Shown here: one piece after another, positions 22,793 to 36,032 of the stretch | Numbering within the stretch: position 1 is the stretch's first letter | Layout: every line of letters begins with the position of its first letter | Origin: Brassica napus | Lineage: Eukaryota > Streptophyta > Magnoliopsida > Brassicales > Brassicaceae | Length of the DNA stretch: 64,000 nt | NCBI RefSeq assembly: GCF_020379485.1 | Contig: NC_063449.1 | Span: 37,631,473 to 37,695,472 of the forward strand | Direction of reading: 5' to 3' | Notes under the pieces: generated by a model | Seen by the model: only the letters and a program-made list of their open reading frames with translations | What the model was told of the DNA's origin: nothing | Database searches by the model: none | Translations under genes and position numbers: made by a program

Positions 22793-24552
22793 ATGGCTAC
22801 TCGATCTAGTTCTGGGTTCGGTCATGAGGGTTCCTCTTTGAGTTCTATAAATTTCCAGACGAATACTTCTTCTTCAGAGATGGGTCCTTACTTTGGTCGA
22901 AGTGGTGGCTTGTTGGGGATGAATATGATGAGCAATAATGCTAACTCTGGGCTTGTTCAAAATGGGTATTCGTCAAATTCTTCTCTTGATTCGGTTTCTG
23001 GGCTCAAGGTAGATGCTCCCTTGGCTAGTGAATGGTCAACTGAAGAACAACTCAGACTGGAGGTTGGCCTTGAGAAGTGAGTGTTTATCTTCTTTCTTTC
23101 TATCAATTGAGTCTTTCTTTTGTTTGAGGTTGATATGACTGGAGGAGATGATTCTGTTTTTTTGCAGGTATAAGGATAAGCCAAGTATCATGAAGTATAT
23201 TAAAATTGCAGCCACTTTACCTGACAAAACTGTTCGAGATGTTGCTTTGCGCTGTAGATGGATGACGGTAAACCTCTCCTATCTCCCAGTTTTGTAACCA
23301 TTTTGCAGTCATATAGTTATATGTAATATCAAAGAAACAGTGTTGAGTTTGCATTACCTCTTTGCATGTCCTACTAACTTGTTTTGGACTACACTCCTGT
23401 TAAGTCTTATGTTGCATTACTTTAGGGAGCATTACAGTTTTAGTTTTTGGGGTTTAGAGTTTTGTGCAAAATTTTCTGCTTTCTTAATTTTTGGCTTCTG
23501 TCTTTATCCAACTAATATACCTGACACTGTTTTAAACAGAGAAAGAGAAGAAAAGCCGAAGAACAAAACTGTGGAAAAAGATTCAGTTATAGCAAGGTAA
23601 TGTTGTCGATTTTTGTTTTTTGTTTTTCCCTATGAGATCAACTTAAGATTGAAAGTTTGAGTTGTTTGATCCTAAGGTGCCTCTTTTATAAGGAAGTTTC
23701 TAAAAAAAATTATATTTCTTCAGGACAAGCAGGTGGAATTGACTTCGAGCATACCTTCTGTTTCCCCTTCTAGCATGGCTTCGTACCCTTTCTTAATGCC
23801 CTCTACAACCTCCTCAGGTAAACATATTATATGTGAAGCGTTAGCATCTCTCTTTATCTGAGAAACTTTTCTCTCATCCTCTTACCATTTAAAGATGTTT
23901 CCTCTTAACTTATCTTTCACATGTTGTTTAGTTGCAGTAATCTTTTTTTTGTCTTCATTTTTTTCACTGATTTCTTTTCCTCTGTCTCAGATTTAAGTGG
24001 CAATGCATTCAGTCTCTTAGACCAAAATGTAAGAGCATTTAGTCAAATCAGAGCTAATCTCTCCTCCTACAAGGTAAGTTTCTAGTTTACCTGGTTTAAA
24101 AGAATGCAAAATGGCATTCTTGCTAAAAATTGGTCTTTCCTGGTGACTATGAACAGGCACATGATAACGTAGATCTCTTCTATCAGGCAAGGAACAACCT
24201 TATCAGGATCCAAAATGAGTAAGTTATTACTCTCTTCAAGATTTTCTGTAAATTTGGGTGGAGCTTGATCAACTAATGTCTTTAATTTGGCAGCATGAAT
24301 AATATGCCTGGCTTGATGAGCCAGATGCCACCATTGTCTGTTGCAATCGATGATGATCTCTCAGCTATCTTATTTAGTAATTCAACTTCGGTAAGTTCAT
24401 TATGCTGCTCACTTTTGTATCAAAAGTCCATTACTATTTTATATAGAGGATGTTCACTTGTTACTTATATTCTTCCCAATTTGTTCCAGGCGGTGCCTTT
24501 CAACTCAATGCAAAATGGCGGTTTCCATATGAAGCAAGAGCCTTTTGGGTGA
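22793..24552 (+). CDS. SANT-like / DUF3755 nuclear protein (At1g68160-like)
   Basis: Eight exons: 22793-23076, 23168-23267, 23540-23596, 23724-23817, 23991-24073, 24157-24218, 24294-24390 and 24490-24552. All introns are GT/AG and phases agree, for 840 nt and 279 aa. The start MATRSSSGFGHEGSS at 22793 is preferred over the in-frame ATG two codons upstream. Residues about 80-128 form a SANT/Myb-like helix set (EWSTEEQLRLEVGLEKYKD, then KTVRDVALRCRWM), followed by a basic segment RKRRKAEEQN. The C-terminal DUF3755 region has NNLIRIQNDMNNMPGLMSQM and PPLSVAIDDDLSAILF. Arabidopsis relatives (At1g68160, At3g07565) are nuclear proteins of poorly known function. Some annotations link them to histone deubiquitination, which the sequence does not show. 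No lesions; the gene looks functional. Confidence 0.9.
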
Positions 24553-25002
24553 CTGATGAAGTCATCTGGTATCGCTTAATCATCTGTAAATGATCTTAAA
24601 AAGAAGCTGGAGAGCTCACTATATATATATATATATAGTTTTTTTTCTTTTCATCAACCGCATCTTTATCTCAAGTTTGTAGAAAATGTGATTCTTTCGT
24701 ATCACTAAAGATCTTTGAAAGTGCCGTAATCTTAAGAAAGGAGTAGTAGTCTTGGTCCTGGCTCAAGACTCAAAACCCTCTTGACAAGGTCTATAGATTG
24801 ATCTATTTAGTTAAATGCTCTTGGAGAGTTTTAAGGGATGTGTATAAAATGATATGATTCTATAGAAGAGAGTGTTTAGATTTGTATATGTCATCTTTTG
24901 ATCATTTGGAGTTATTTTGGTACCCATTTCTTATTAACATGTTAATGTTTAATATAAAAACCAATAACAAGAAAATACAAGAATACATACTGGCGACTTG
25001 AG

Positions 25003-25230
25003 TTATATTAAAAGAAAATGATGAGACAGAAATTCTACATACAATTTAGCTAGTCGGCTTCTAACTGTTGCTGCCATTTCGTTGAAATAAGAAGGATGAG
25101 AACAATTGTCTTTAGAATTGAGTATCAAGAATGGACAAATGAAGGCAGTGGAAGCCATGGTTGTTGGGTGGTTATGTGTTCCTTCATAGGTTGTTATCAT
25201 AATCGACATGTATTCTAAACACCTTTGCAC
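25003..25230 (-). pseudogene. WRKY transcription factor, last-exon fragment (WRKY9-like)
   Basis: After an AG acceptor at 25231-25232 the frame reads VQRCLEYMSIMITTYEGTHN and then HPTTMASTA. That is the C-terminal half of a group II WRKY domain, starting exactly at the conserved VQR-type intron. The zinc-ligand HNH is present. The segment after HNHP is shorter than in relatives, which have PVGATAMASTA, and the frame ends after FLSHHFLLI. The exon carrying WRKYGQK and the leucine-zipper exons are not found upstream (25231-26800, minus). It is a truncated remnant in the position of Arabidopsis WRKY9 (At1g68150). Confidence 0.75.
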
Positions 25231-27166
25231 CTTCGGAAATGAATAAAAGGATCATAAATAACAATATACACATAACATATAATGACAAAAAACTATATAA
25301 ACATAACAAAGAATAGTGACATGTAGTTTCGTTATTTATACTAATGTCATCACATGAGTTCTGTTTCAAAAAAAAAAAAAATTCATCATATAAGTTCAAC
25401 TTCTGTATATTAGTGCTATACCAATTAACAAACACTATGAAATAATACATTTTACTAGTTTTGAATTAGATCAGTGTAAAATTTAACTGAGAAGATAATA
25501 AAATAATTTTTAGAAAAATTTATATACATATAGTCTCAATAATGCTATAAAGGTGTGTATATGTAGCTAATCTAGTATGCTAACGTATGACTTTAGTGTT
25601 TGTCAGGATCGATTGCTTCGATAACCACTTTAAATCAAAGAATACATTAGTATCTGAAGCATAAAAAGACAAAAGTACAAAACACATGGATTTTGTTAAC
25701 CATGAGTTCATCTCTCAGTGTGAAGAACTTACGTTTCAGAGGAGAGAAAACAGGTATCTCCTCCTTTTCATTGATTAACAAGAGTTACATTTGTATGTGA
25801 ATAACAACAAAACCCTTACACTTAACTAACATTAGCGTTGGAAAACTGATCAGATCTGCTCCATGCATATTGCGGCTGATCGCAAGTGCATACTGTGACT
25901 AATAACAAACATGTGAATCCCATAAGGAAAATAGGAAATGATGTTATAGTTGTGGTATATAAGAAAAATGTTTATTGGTATAAATTTCTTAGGAAGATAA
26001 GACAAGCATGGAAAATTCGAAAGTGTTTTATGGAGCGTAATCGAAATGGAAATGTGTGGATTGCTAAAAAGGATTTGCACTCCTTATGGGAGAAACCACA
26101 TGAAACTGAGGATATTGTCTACAACATCGTTAGGATGACCATAAATGATTGCACTGATGACAAAAAGGTAGAAAAGGTTGCATATACCTCTGATGAATAT
26201 AGTTGACCTGGGTGACTGGGTCATAATATTTTGCATGCTCCAGACACATGATAGGAAACAAAGATGTTTTTGATGAGATATTTCCCATGAAAGGAGGAGA
26301 GCTATATTTGGTGACAAGAAACAGGAAAAAAAATCAAAGTGTTCGAATTATCGAGAATCCAAAAATCAACAGCGGCTAGTGAATGTCTACCTGGTAGAAT
26401 GACTGTGATATGTGACTACCATATGCGACCAAATATTGTTTGTTTAGTTGGCACATGTTTTCGCGATTTGCGATATGCGATCAAGTGTTGTTCGTTTCGT
26501 TGTCGTCACATGTGGCAAAAACCTTAATTTTAGTCACTATTTCAGTGATTTGGAATTGCGACTACGATTAGTCGCGCAATCAGTCGTACAACAATAAAAT
26601 GAACATGTGACTAACGGCCTGTAACATGATTATAGGATCCATCACACAACAACCTGCAACTGGTCGTAAGTTGCATGTCACAGCGACATATAAACAAATA
26701 GGACCATATGCATGGGTTTTATTTTAGCTTACCGAAAAAAAAACTCTTTTTTAATAAGAATGTTAATTAATTTCATTACTTAATTATGTAAAGAGCGATA
26801 CAAGATGAACTTAGATCCCATTCTTCTACAAGTAAAGAGTCTCAAGGAACCCCAAAAATATAAATAAACTCAAAAACACAAGAGAAGAACTAGGCTAATT
26901 AATTTGCTGAGAACAATCTTTATTTTTGAGTGTTCAGAAAGTATTGTAGTTTCTATGTACAATGTTAATATAACAGAAAAGTACCTTTTTGTTGTAAAAA
27001 CTATTATAGTTTCTATGAAATTTAAATATGATGTGGGCCTTAAAAAGGCTTAACCCAACAGCTTGTAGTTTCATAAGTCTGTGAAACTAGTGTAATTTAT
27101 ACGCACAATGTTAATATTAATTTTGAGCGTTGGATGAGCGTTGACAATGTATAGTTTCTATGTACA
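25231..27166. other. Intergenic region
   Basis: AT-rich to about 25860. A 106-codon plus-strand frame at 25886-26206 starts with GTG and has no recognisable motif. Between about 26390 and 26700 words such as TGCGACCAAATATTGTT and GCGATCAAGTGTTGTTCG recur with variation, suggesting an old transposon end. No gene is supported. Confidence 0.35.
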
Positions 27167-27191
27167 ATAATATTAGGATTTTTAACGTAAA

Positions 27192-27225
27192 CCCCCCCCC
27201 CCCCCCCCCCCCCCCAATTAAATTT
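27192..27225 (+). repeat. Run of 34 cytosines inside the left MULE inverted repeat
   Basis: An uninterrupted C34 tract follows AACGTAAA. At the same point in the right arm the complement reads AAAGCCTCCCAATT, so a short C-rich site expanded in the left arm only. The exact length could be affected by sequencing or assembly. Confidence 0.8.
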
Positions 27226-28476
27226 ATTTCGGGTTAAAACCCCTCCATAAATGATTCAATGAATAAACCTCTCAAGCCACTTTCCTTAACGATTCGACCC
27301 CTCCGTCAATGGCAATGTTAAAAGCCGTGAATTGTCTGTTAAGTGCAAAACGCAGTGGTTCATTTATGAAAAAAAACGTCAAAGCTTTTTTATTTCTTCT
27401 TCTTCCCGTTCTAAAATCCCCAAATCAAAAGTTTTAGAGTGAAGCGGTTAATTGATTCGAGCGGCTTTCGATGGACGCGACGTTTATGAAACAAACATGG
27501 CCAGTAAAGAAATAATTGATGGAGCTGAAGCAAGACTTTCTTGATATGAAAAGACATAAGCGAGATTATTGATGTCGGGTTGGAGAGTATTAGAGCTAAG
27601 TGTTAGAAGTGTTGTTGGTTTCTTTTGGTATAATTGTTGTTGTTTGTGGTGTTAAGATTCATACTTTTTTGGTGTCGCTTATTGTTGCTGTTGGTATCGT
27701 CTAGTCATATTGTGCTTTAATTGGAGTCATGTGTTTACATTTTGTCATTTTGTCTTCAAGTTATTAATTAAATCATAAAAATACAGAAGTAATATAAGAC
27801 ATATTTTATGTCTTTAACTTGTAAGAAAAGTAACTGGATCAAGAAGAGCTTTATTATCAATCACAGGTAGAAGGGACTAAAGCATTCGGTTTCATGGCGT
27901 GTGATGTCTTTTAACGGTACTGAGTTCGCCAACAAGCTAAACGCTAAACGAGCCACTTCAATTTGTCAGATTGTTTCAGTAAACTTTTGACTTGGAACAC
28001 AAGAGTCATAATTTCCTTGGGAACGCTCGAGCCTTTGAGTACGTTCTTAAGTAGAAAACCACACACACACACATAAACGTTTTAATGACCATGTTGTTTT
28101 AAGTGTAATTCCTTTTAAAGTCTAGAAGTTTGGATTAAGAGTTAAGAGTATATGAATTATATGGTGTGACAGAGAACGAGTTAAAACCTTGGAGAAGGAT
28201 GATCTTTCCTCATCGTATAGAGCACATGACGAACATGATTTTTAGTTAAAAAAGAAAAGTAGCCAAAGAAACGATAGATATATATATTATTCGTTTACTT
28301 TGTTGAATAAAATGTAAACATTTGATGAGTTGGGAAGAAGAGTAACATGGTTCGTATGACCTTAACCAGAGGTAATTTAAAACTCCAAAAGAAGGTTTTA
28401 AGACTTTAAGCCGTGAAAAATGAAACATCAAAACATAGTGACCTTAAGCTGAGATAATCCTAACATCAAAATCAGC

Positions 28477-31207
28477 TAATTTATAAAGTCTCTCCAGTAA
28501 GGCCGACTTCAGTAGATGGCATTGAAGTCTTCGGTTTCTTGGATGGTCTTCCTTGTGGCATGTTAGGGGGCTTAGACACCGAGGCTACTTTACATTTTCG
28601 CTTGTTGTGTCTAGTTTAACGACAGTTACTACATGTCTACAAAAAAAAGAGTCAAGTGAAGCAATAAAAGAGAAATGACTTAGGCGGATTGAGATTACCA
28701 TTATAACGTTGGCATGAAAGGAAGGAAATTCCGGAGCTGGTTTTGGTGGGTTAGGCGGATTGACTGGTGCTTCCTTGCACGTTCTTTTGTTATGTCCGGG
28801 AGCTCCACAATTAGAACATTTCTGTAAAAAATATGATGTTCAAGAAATCATAGAACATGCCACACTGAAGAAAATATATTAACCAAAACAAGAAGACAAA
28901 CTTACCACAATAATCTTTTCTGTTGGCTCAAGTTTTTCATTTTGGATTTGACTTGCTTCACAACTGTCTTTTTCACTCGGATCACGGATTCTGTCATTCT
29001 TTTTTGGTATGCCCGGCATGATTCTATCAGGAGGAGGCATGACAACTACATCAGAATGTTTATCCCATAACTCCATGCCATTGACAGGAAAAATAAGTGA
29101 GCTGTAACAGAGCTTCCACTTCTCAATAGAATACCAATCCGATACCACGGTCACTGGCAACTTTGTGTCTTTGAATTCAGCGTACATTGCAGACATTATG
29201 TGGCAGCAAGGAATGCCACTTACGTCATAGGCCCGACAAGTGCAGGAAACACAGTCTCTTACTCGCACAACATACTTGTTTCTTCCATGATCAACCTCGT
29301 AGATGCCTCTGCCATTTGGATATGGATGACACCACTTCAGACTCCTCTTGCGCTTTTCTATGATAGCTAACGCTTTTGGTGTGATCAAGCCTTTAGCATT
29401 ATTCATCTCATTGATCTTCACATTGTTGCTTGACATAATATGCCTCCTAATGTCTTCAAGCAATGCAATGATTGGTTTTCGACGAGCTTCTTTCAAGATA
29501 GCATTGTAAGACTCGCTAATATTGTTTTCAACAGCTAGAGACTTTGTAACGTCACTGAAAAATGCCCTGCAAAACAACAATGACAAGATGCATTACCGCA
29601 CAAAAGATACAAAACTAGCCAAAATATACATATATTATTAAGAGAAGATACATACCTAGACCAGTTTGAATGCACACTCTTTTTCACTTCCTCATAAGCA
29701 TCAATTTTAACATTTTTCATCTTCTCTAGATTTTTCTCAAAGACATGCTTATTGTAAGCTCTTGCACACTTCCAAAATAGCTTATGTAGAGGATCAGCTG
29801 AGCCGTGCCTTTTCTTCAAGTTGGCAAAGATATGCCTCGCACACATTCTATGCTCCGCATAAGGAAGCACGTTTTTGATGGCATGTATCAAACATTTTTG
29901 CTGGTCTGAAGATAATGCTAAACCATTTCCAAGATCTAAACCTAAGTCTTCTCGCAGTAACTCCATGAACCACTCCCAATACACCTTGTTTTCCACAGGA
30001 ACAAGAGCCCAAGCAATGATGAACATTTGGTCATTCGGATCCCTTCCTACTGCAGTCAATAATTGCCCTTTCATTCGCCCTTTTAAGAATGTTCCATCCA
30101 AGTGAATGATACGCCGACAAGCACTCTTCCAACCAACTTTTTGAGACTCGAAACAAGTATAAAACTTCTCAAAAACTCTCTCTTTTGTACCTAATATTAC
30201 CGTCGAGCCAGGATTTGTCTTCTTGAGTTCTTCGACATAGTCATACATCCTTGTAAACTGCTCAGCATACTCATCACTGATAATGTGCAACATCATTTGC
30301 CTTGCACTCTGACATTTTGTCTTAGGAACACGAAGACCTTTAAGAGCCAACCGCTGCATTATCTGGTCAGCTTTAAGGTTCGGGTTTGTCCTAAACTCGT
30401 TTAGAAAATCAGCAGCTATCTTTGGAGCAGTGTAGAGAGTAACGGTTCCTGTAGGGTAGCAAGAATGAGTTCCTTTGTACGATTGAACAACCATATTAGG
30501 TGATCTACTATTGATCGATGCATACAGCCTCTATGAGCATCCATCAGCTACACACTCTGCTGCTACTTTCTTCCTCTCTGATCTCTGAAAGCGGATATTG
30601 ACCCTCTCTTGCATTGAATACTTTTCTATTGCCTCTCTACACTTAGCTTGTGAAATAAATTCTTGGCCAACTCGAAACTCAACTTTGCCTTCATCATCAT
30701 CTGACTTTCAACATAATCATCCTTGTAAAAGTCAGTCCTTTCATCATCACTCTTCGGTTCTTCTTCCTCTTCATCTCCTCCAATAAGAACATCATCGAGA
30801 TAAGGATCATCACCTCTTACAACAAAAAGATTTATGCTTTCCAGTTCAGTTGTGGTGTTCACCATCTCCACCACATCTGTATCACAACATACATCCTTCC
30901 TACTCTGATCTACTATTCCAGACTGGAAATAAGAGAACTTATCCATGTTCTCTAGAAAGCCGCCACTTGCGATCATACTTTTAAGCATTCTGAAAGTTGG
31001 TTCTTCAAAATCAATCCTACAACATCTTGTTTCACCACCATTGTATGTTCCATCTGCTGCCCAGTATCCTCCAACGTGTAAACGAATATGAATTTTTCTG
31101 TTTACAAAAAAAATTCAAACCCATCAAACACACATAATCAAACCAATAACAAATCACAAAATCCCATATAAATTTGAGATATAAGCAAGCCAAACTTACC
31201 TGTTCAT
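28477..31207 (-). pseudogene. MuDR-type MULE transposase, broken
   Basis: The first exon is only 8 nt (ATGAACAG, 31200-31207). The next, from 31097, continues RKIHIRLHVGGYWAADG and an acidic region. A frameshift lies near 30705 (ESQ versus DDDEGKVEFRVG). An in-frame TAG near 30527 replaces a tryptophan (GCS*RLYAS). Then come the DDE-type MULE domain (IHLDGTFLKGRMKGQLLTA, ENKVYWEWF, LSSDQQKCLIHAIKNVLPYA) and, after an intron at about 29572-29650, the SWIM zinc finger (CTCRAYDVSGIPCCHIMSAM). A further intron leads to a CCHC knuckle (KCSNCGAPGHNKRTC) and a proline-rich tail ending near 28480. A second knuckle nearby is degenerate. The intact protein would bind the inverted ends and excise the element. 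Confidence 0.88.
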
Positions 31208-31689
31208 CTTCCAGCGACCACTGAATCAACTCTTTCACTTTCACTTTCACTTTTCGTTTTCAAACCCGCAGGAACTAGGCTTCTCGTTTTCAACTCTCGC
31301 ACCAGATTCAAACTCACCCCCTCTCGAACTTAGTCCCTCTCAAGTTCTCACAAGAACCAAACGAAACTCAAAACCCTTCTCTTTTGCAAATTAGGGTTCA
31401 TCATTCTAAGCTATGTCGACTTTGGAAATTTGTACGTGACTTAATTTCAAGTTGGAAGGGTAAAACTACATGACATTCTAATTAAAAATCGGGTTGTTTA
31501 TCAACAAATCGTGTTGTTTTATTCCTTTCCAAATACGTTGTGTTTAACTTTGACGGGAAAAGTAATAGGAGGGTTTAATTCGTTAATGAAAGTTACTTGG
31601 GGTTTTTATTTATTGAATCATTAATTGATGAGTTTATACTCGAAACAAAATTAATTGGGAGGCTTTTACGTTAAAAACCCATAATATTA

Positions 31690-34368
31690 TTGTATTTTTC
31701 GTACCTTGGTTATCCGACTTATGAAACCACCAGCGCACAAAAAAATTATGATTGATTTGTTTGGATAACACGATCTCGTTTTTGTGATAGTGTATCATTG
31801 ATCTGCGCATGAAATGTCAATAAATAAACTTGTGGGGGCCTTACTCTTACTACCCCCTTCTCACTTTTTTTTTACTCGTCGCTGTCGAGTTTTGTCTTGT
31901 CCCCATTATTTAGGCAAATTTCAGAAACCAATAAATGGAGGAGGGTGACTGTAATTGTGAAAAAAATTGACAAACAAATTAAAGAGATTTGGTTTTGGAA
32001 ATGAAATATTTAAACCAAATGGTCTAGGGAAGAGAAGAAAGGGTTTATATACACGAAATGAGACTCACAATTTGTATATAATCGCTTCTCTCCATGTTCT
32101 TCGGAACGAAACTTTATCATATTAATTCATACAATCATATATTTTTATTCTATATTTGTCTATAGCCGAAAGCGTTATCAATTGAGGGGTTTTATTTATT
32201 TATTAAAACTAATGATAAGTTGAGTAATAAGTATTATATATATATATATTATTAGGGGTTCCTCCAAATTCTAACCCGTTTTATTGTATTATAAGTTTCT
32301 TTTTTCACGTACGTACTTTCTTCATGTTAATCATTATATATAGGAATACTTTTGCAATGCATATATGCATGAGAAAAACGATAACAGTTTTTGTATTGTT
32401 CATGTGACATAACCACCTAGTAGACGAACCAATCCATGTGATTGACACCGGCAAACATATACAATATTCATCTACACCTTTGACACCAAAAAGTAAGTTT
32501 TTTTTTGGTAAAAAGGTAAGTTTTTTTTACACCAAAAAGTAAGTTGATAGGCCATACTTTACTTTGACAATGGATAACAAAAATGGTTTATTTATTAAAT
32601 ATGTCTAACTTTCAGTTCGAATGTTATTTTTATATATAGTCGATGTACACCTGAAAGTAAATTATACACATTGATAGGATTTTACCGGTATTTATCAGAA
32701 CCGCATGCAACAACAAAGTTCATTTTCAAATGTTTCTTATAGTGGTTTGTTATAAAACAAACCCCAGAATAGCTTACCTCCTTTTTAATAAGATGTGTCT
32801 TTTTCAAAAATAACGTTTACATAACGGACACAATTGTTATAGTTTCTACATCACTAATATAATTAATAATAATCTGTTAATGTTTGGTAATTGTGGTGTA
32901 ATCATGGTTAGCCACATGTGAACGTCTTAAATTTCAAGGGAGATCAAATTTGATTAACATATTAAGGAATTTGTCTCGGATTCGATCTATCATTTCACAG
33001 TAAAAAGTAATTAATAATCTATATTTCTAAAAATTCATTTTCTAGAAATGATATAATTGTAAACTATAATATTATGGTAATATCAGTAAAAACCAATCCT
33101 TCATTGAATATCCATACATATTAATATTTATGCACCAGTAGACCCTTTTGTTTTTTTTTTGTAAACTAGACCCTTTTGTTAAATACTTAAACATAATATT
33201 TGACATTTTCCTATGGGTATCTATTATTGTTATCTTATGTTAATAATCAGATCATGTCTATTTATCGACTTATATCAGAAACTTAAACAAAAATAAATGA
33301 GAATAAATCATTTGGAGAAGGAAAATTAGAGTGGTCCAACGAGTATATTTTTTTTCCTGGTAACAAGAAAATGAAAGCAAATAATAGTAATATTTAAGAA
33401 TTATGTCGTGACGATGTGACATGACTTATAAAGATGATGTTAAAAGGAAGGAGAAGAAGGAAACCATTTCATGGAAGTGAGTGAAGAGGGTCAGGTGAAA
33501 GAGACTGATGACTGACTCTTAACCATTTCAAACTTTGGCACTGAAAACATGGCGTTCTATTTTCTTGTTTCATCATTTCATTTTAGTTTTTTCGTGTAAA
33601 GGAGACGACGTCCACTTCTGCTCTGAAAACGACTTTTCTTCTCTCCTCTCCCTCTATGGTCTACGAATTTACATCGTTGTATTTCTCACATTGATTTCTC
33701 CCATTTTATTGCACACTGCCCCTCCATTTTACAACTCTGGCAAATAAAATTAAAAAAAAACATTTGATTTTGTTTCTAAAATAGACTATTTTCTACATTT
33801 CTATTTTGTATATCCGTTTTGGGTAAATGTTGGCAATAGTATGTATACGGATAGGCTAGTTTCATATAACTTGGATCATTTTATGATAATTCAGATATTG
33901 GGGTATAGAAACAAAGAGGAACTAGGAATTTACGTGCAAGTCTCTTGCCAAAGAGGCGAAAAGAAGTAGTGTCTTCTGTTTCCAAATAGATCAAGTAGGA
34001 TTGAAAAAAATATATATATGATTGGAGCGAATGTCTCTTTAGAACGACTTAATTTTTACTAAACAAATGGGCGCTACCGCTCTCCCCTTTTTTCTTAGGT
34101 TTAGTTGCTTAGGTTATTGTTATCAGTTAGAAACTCTAGAGAGTTTATAAAAAATATATTTTAGCATTTAAAAAATAGTTGAAAAAATGTAGTAAGTGTT
34201 GCCATCAACTAATAAGTAATAAGAAAGGAACCACTGTTGAAGAGCTTTTCATTAATATATCTGTGTCTCTCCAAATAGAAACGTTGTCTACCGCTCTCCC
34301 CTTTTTTCTTTATTATAGTAGCTGAGAAATTTATGGAGATATTTTCGTTGCTAATGCTCTTACCAGGG
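31690..34368. other. AT-rich intergenic region
   Basis: No gene recognised. A small tandem of AAAAGTAAGTT-like words lies near 32490-32545. A 70-codon frame at 33535 starts with TTG and has no motif. The stretch around 33420-33760 is less AT-rich than its flanks but shows no identifiable protein. Confidence 0.35.
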
Positions 34369-35060
34369 GTGTGTGTTCGGATAACCGTTCGGTTTTATAT
34401 TAGATATTTTGGATTTTTAGGTATTTTGGTATAGGTATAGAACCCATTCGGGTATTCGTACACTTCGGATCCGGTTCGGATATTTTATGTTCGGGATCAG
34501 ATATTTCGGATCAGGTTCGGATATTTAGATTTTCAAGAAAAAAATTAAAATCTTCATTGTTTATTTTTTTTATGTATTTAAAATATATTTTAAGTTAATT
34601 AGTTGTCTATTATTTAATAGTATAAACTATTAATAGGTCTGGAGATAAAATTTTAAAAATAGAAAGACACTAATTTAGTTGTTGTTTTGAAATTTTGGAT
34701 GCAATTTTTGCTAATGCAAGAAACAAGATCGCTTGATATGTATTTTAAGTGAATAACAAATAATTTTTTCCATAAATATATGTATATCATCTGTTTTGAG
34801 CCATGTGTACCATCAATATAAATATTTTGAATAAAATTAGAAAAGTAAACTAGAAATATAGGGTTAAATATACATATGTTCGGTTATCTTGGATATCCAT
34901 TCGGGTTCGAATATTACCTGTTCGGGTTCGGATATCCAATCTCTCCTAATTCAATATATGTTCGGTATTTTGTTACTTCGGTTTAAATTTCGGTTCGAGT
35001 TTTTCGGGTCTGGGTTCGGATATGAACACGTGTTACAAGATAAAATGTCGAGGCCTATTC
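34369..35060 (+). repeat. Dispersed GGGTGGGCGTTCGG repeat, copy 3
   Basis: Begins AGGGGTGTGTGTTCGGATAA and ends with several TTCGGATAT/TTCGGGTT words. The AT-rich core closely matches copy 1 (14717-15290), including AATAGAAAGACACTAATTTA and TTGATATGTATTTTAAGTGA. Non-coding. Confidence 0.7.
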
Positions 35061-36032
35061 TTATATGCTGATTAGAGACCATAAAAAGACAGCCCTGATC
35101 AGAAATAATTTTTTTTATTAATATAAAGCAATAAAAAGTAATTAAAATAATGTAGGAAGAAAATGATTAAACATCAGGTTTTGTTTGGTGCTTTAAAACT
35201 CTTCGAGATGATGTCTCAAAGAGACGAAGCTATTGTTATCAGTTTCTCACTTCAAACATTATTACGACTGTGTGGGTATTGGATGTGGAAGTTATCATGG
35301 GAACATAGAATATCAGTGTGTATGGGTGGATAGGATAAATAGAAGACTAAATCGTCAATCTACCGAAGTTACAAAAGGCGTAGTATAGAGTTTATTTTAA
35401 TACAAAGAACACGGATACACACTAATTGGTACCGTCTCGACGTTTCAAAGCATGCTTCAGATACAATGGGTTTTTACCGTTAGATATGGAAAAAAATAAA
35501 ATACCAAAATAGCATACCTATCGTATCAAAAAAGATGAATTTTGGAGGAAAAAAAATAGCATATCACATATTCTGTTAGCGTTGCAAAAAAAAAAACAGC
35601 CTCTCTTCACTTTTACAAATCATTTGTCTTCAGCATATGTCGCATATTTATGATTATGTAAAAAAATTATCTTATTGCTGCGATTCTATAACTATGTTTG
35701 TATTTTGGTATCAATAAAATCGAATAAGACGTCAAAAAAAAAGAACGTAGGAAGAAAAGGCATAGCTTTAGTTGAATTGAATGAATCTGAGATAACCAAA
35801 TACATCTGTCAAGTAGTCCATATCCTTCGGTACCACCCCCCAATATGCCACTTCAAGTTCGCTTATTTTTTATTCTTTTGTTAAAAAAATTAACCCTTCT
35901 TTTTATTATTGTTATCGATTATCAACAATCAACTATTCCACTCTGAATATTCTTTCACCAATCCTGCTCAGCCAATAGTCATTCCTTATGTTTCAAAGTA
36001 CGTGCTGATTTTAATTATAGATAATTGGGAAA
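35061..36032. other. AT-rich intergenic region
   Basis: No gene or clear repeat structure seen. Confidence 0.35.

Larger units (their letters stand above)
27176..31680 (-). mobile_element. Mutator-like element (MULE) with long terminal inverted repeats
   Basis: 4505 bp, flanked by a perfect 9-bp duplication ATAATATTA (27167-27175 and 31681-31689), the MULE hallmark. The left end GGATTTTTAACGTAAA matches the complement of the right end (GGGTTTTTAACGTAAAA). Inverted similarity continues for over 100 bp, including AATGATTCAATGAATAAA on the left and its counterpart on the right. A MuDR-type transposase lies inside on the minus strand but is broken, so this copy is not autonomous. Confidence 0.92.

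Noticed and set aside
25886..26206. 106-codon plus-strand frame in the intergenic region
   Set aside because: Begins with GTG, lacks any recognisable motif or splice context, and overlaps a minus-strand frame of similar size. Treated as chance.
33535..33747. 70-codon hydrophobic frame that could be a small secreted or membrane peptide
   Set aside because: Starts with TTG, with no convincing signal peptide start. A T-rich sequence readily gives such hydrophobic frames.
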